This document shows, piece after piece, positions 63,716 through 64,000 of a stretch of DNA of 64,000 nucleotides (within the stretch, counting starts at the first letter, position 1; each line of letters opens with the position of its first letter). The position numbers and the translations under genes are program-made. The notes under the pieces are model-generated. The model made no database searches, was not told the origin of the DNA, and worked only from the letters and a program-made list of their open reading frames with translations. Source of the DNA: Acidobacteriota bacterium (GTDB taxonomy: Bacteria > Acidobacteriota > Holophagae > Holophagales > Holophagaceae); assembly GCA_021794095.1 (NCBI GenBank), contig JAJYRN010000006.1:107494-171493 (forward strand), in the 5' to 3' direction.

Positions 63716-63969
63716 GGAGCTGGAACGGAATAATCGTTGCCATCGTTGACGCCCAGCCGCGATGCATCCGCAAGGAAGGGCCCGCAGGGCCATGTGGTTC
63801 ATGGTTAAAGGGCCCTGACGCCGCGGGGCGCGCGGATGGGCGTCAACCCTCCGGGCGCGGGGTGGCGGGCGGCGCGATCCTGCGTTGGCTTCGGTTCACG
63901 GAGTCCCGCTCCGCTGGAACCTCAGCCTCCTTGACTCGCTTGCCCGGCACCCCGCGCGATGGCATTGCT
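63715..63969. mobile_element. MITE-like structured repeat, second copy with lost right end
   Basis: The first 255 bp match 37784-38038 with 6 substitutions and no gaps. The left terminal repeat begins at the last base of the thiG stop codon. At 63970 similarity stops, just before the outer 18 bp of the right terminal repeat, and unrelated sequence (ctatgaaaataggacacgc) follows. The missing end suggests a later insertion or deletion at that point. Confidence 0.8.
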
Positions 63970-64000
63970 GCTATGAAAATAGGACACGCAACTACTGCAA

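Overview
The window is a dense stretch of bacterial chromosome with about 65-70% G+C by eye. Genes are packed tightly, with many 4-bp start/stop overlaps and frequent GTG or TTG starts. The content points to a motile, Gram-negative, heterotrophic bacterium: outer-membrane and lipoprotein genes, polar-type flagellar genes, methyl-accepting chemotaxis proteins, a methylmalonyl-CoA branch (MeaB and an acyl-CoA carboxylase beta chain), ThyX rather than ThyA, and a succinylase-type lysine pathway. My best guess is an Acidobacteriota of the Holophaga/Geothrix type. That is an inference from gene content and composition only; there is no rRNA gene to check it.

Layout. 1-3.5 kb: the 5' end of a prolyl oligopeptidase gene, tRNA-Arg(UCU) with a duplicated 3' end, tRNA-Pro(UGG), and small secreted or zinc-ribbon proteins. 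3.5-8.5 kb: meaB, a duplicated hairpin repeat, then a GT4 glycosyltransferase fused to an alpha-barrel domain and overlapping a GH130 phosphorylase. 8.6-16.7 kb: a protein with a pseudo-receiver tail, a chemotaxis receptor, a flavin reductase, a large secreted PKD/Ig protein and an HtrA-type protease. 16.8-23.3 kb: the flagellin-flaG-fliD-fliS operon with a sigma-28-like promoter, divergent from two tandem GT2-TPR genes that may glycosylate flagellin. 23.3-35.4 kb: a Ser/Thr kinase-RNase III-HisA-like run, an ECF sigma factor module, an MsbA-type exporter and a thioredoxin-like protein. 35.5-47 kb: queA, thyX, transaldolase, acyl-CoA carboxylase, a CPBP protease and a second chemotaxis receptor. 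47-52 kb: an MBL hydrolase, LolA-like, FHA and TPR genes.

52-62.4 kb (minus strand): an almost complete lysine set, transcribed dapE-asd-lysC-dapB-dapA-dapD-dapC and then lysA. DapF is not in the window. A lower-G+C AlbA_2/ATPase gene sits between dapC and lysA and looks like a later insertion. A 185-bp duplication between asd and lysC created a 62-codon ORF that keeps an unbroken chain of ATGA overlaps. The window ends with thiG.

The most unusual non-coding item is a 273-bp element with imperfect 31-bp terminal inverted repeats (37784-38056). A second copy, with 6 substitutions in 255 bp, starts at the thiG stop codon (63715) and loses its right end at 63970. Each copy begins at, or within 3 bp of, the stop codon of its left-hand gene. 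I saw no CRISPR array, rRNA, recognisable riboswitch or complete insertion sequence.
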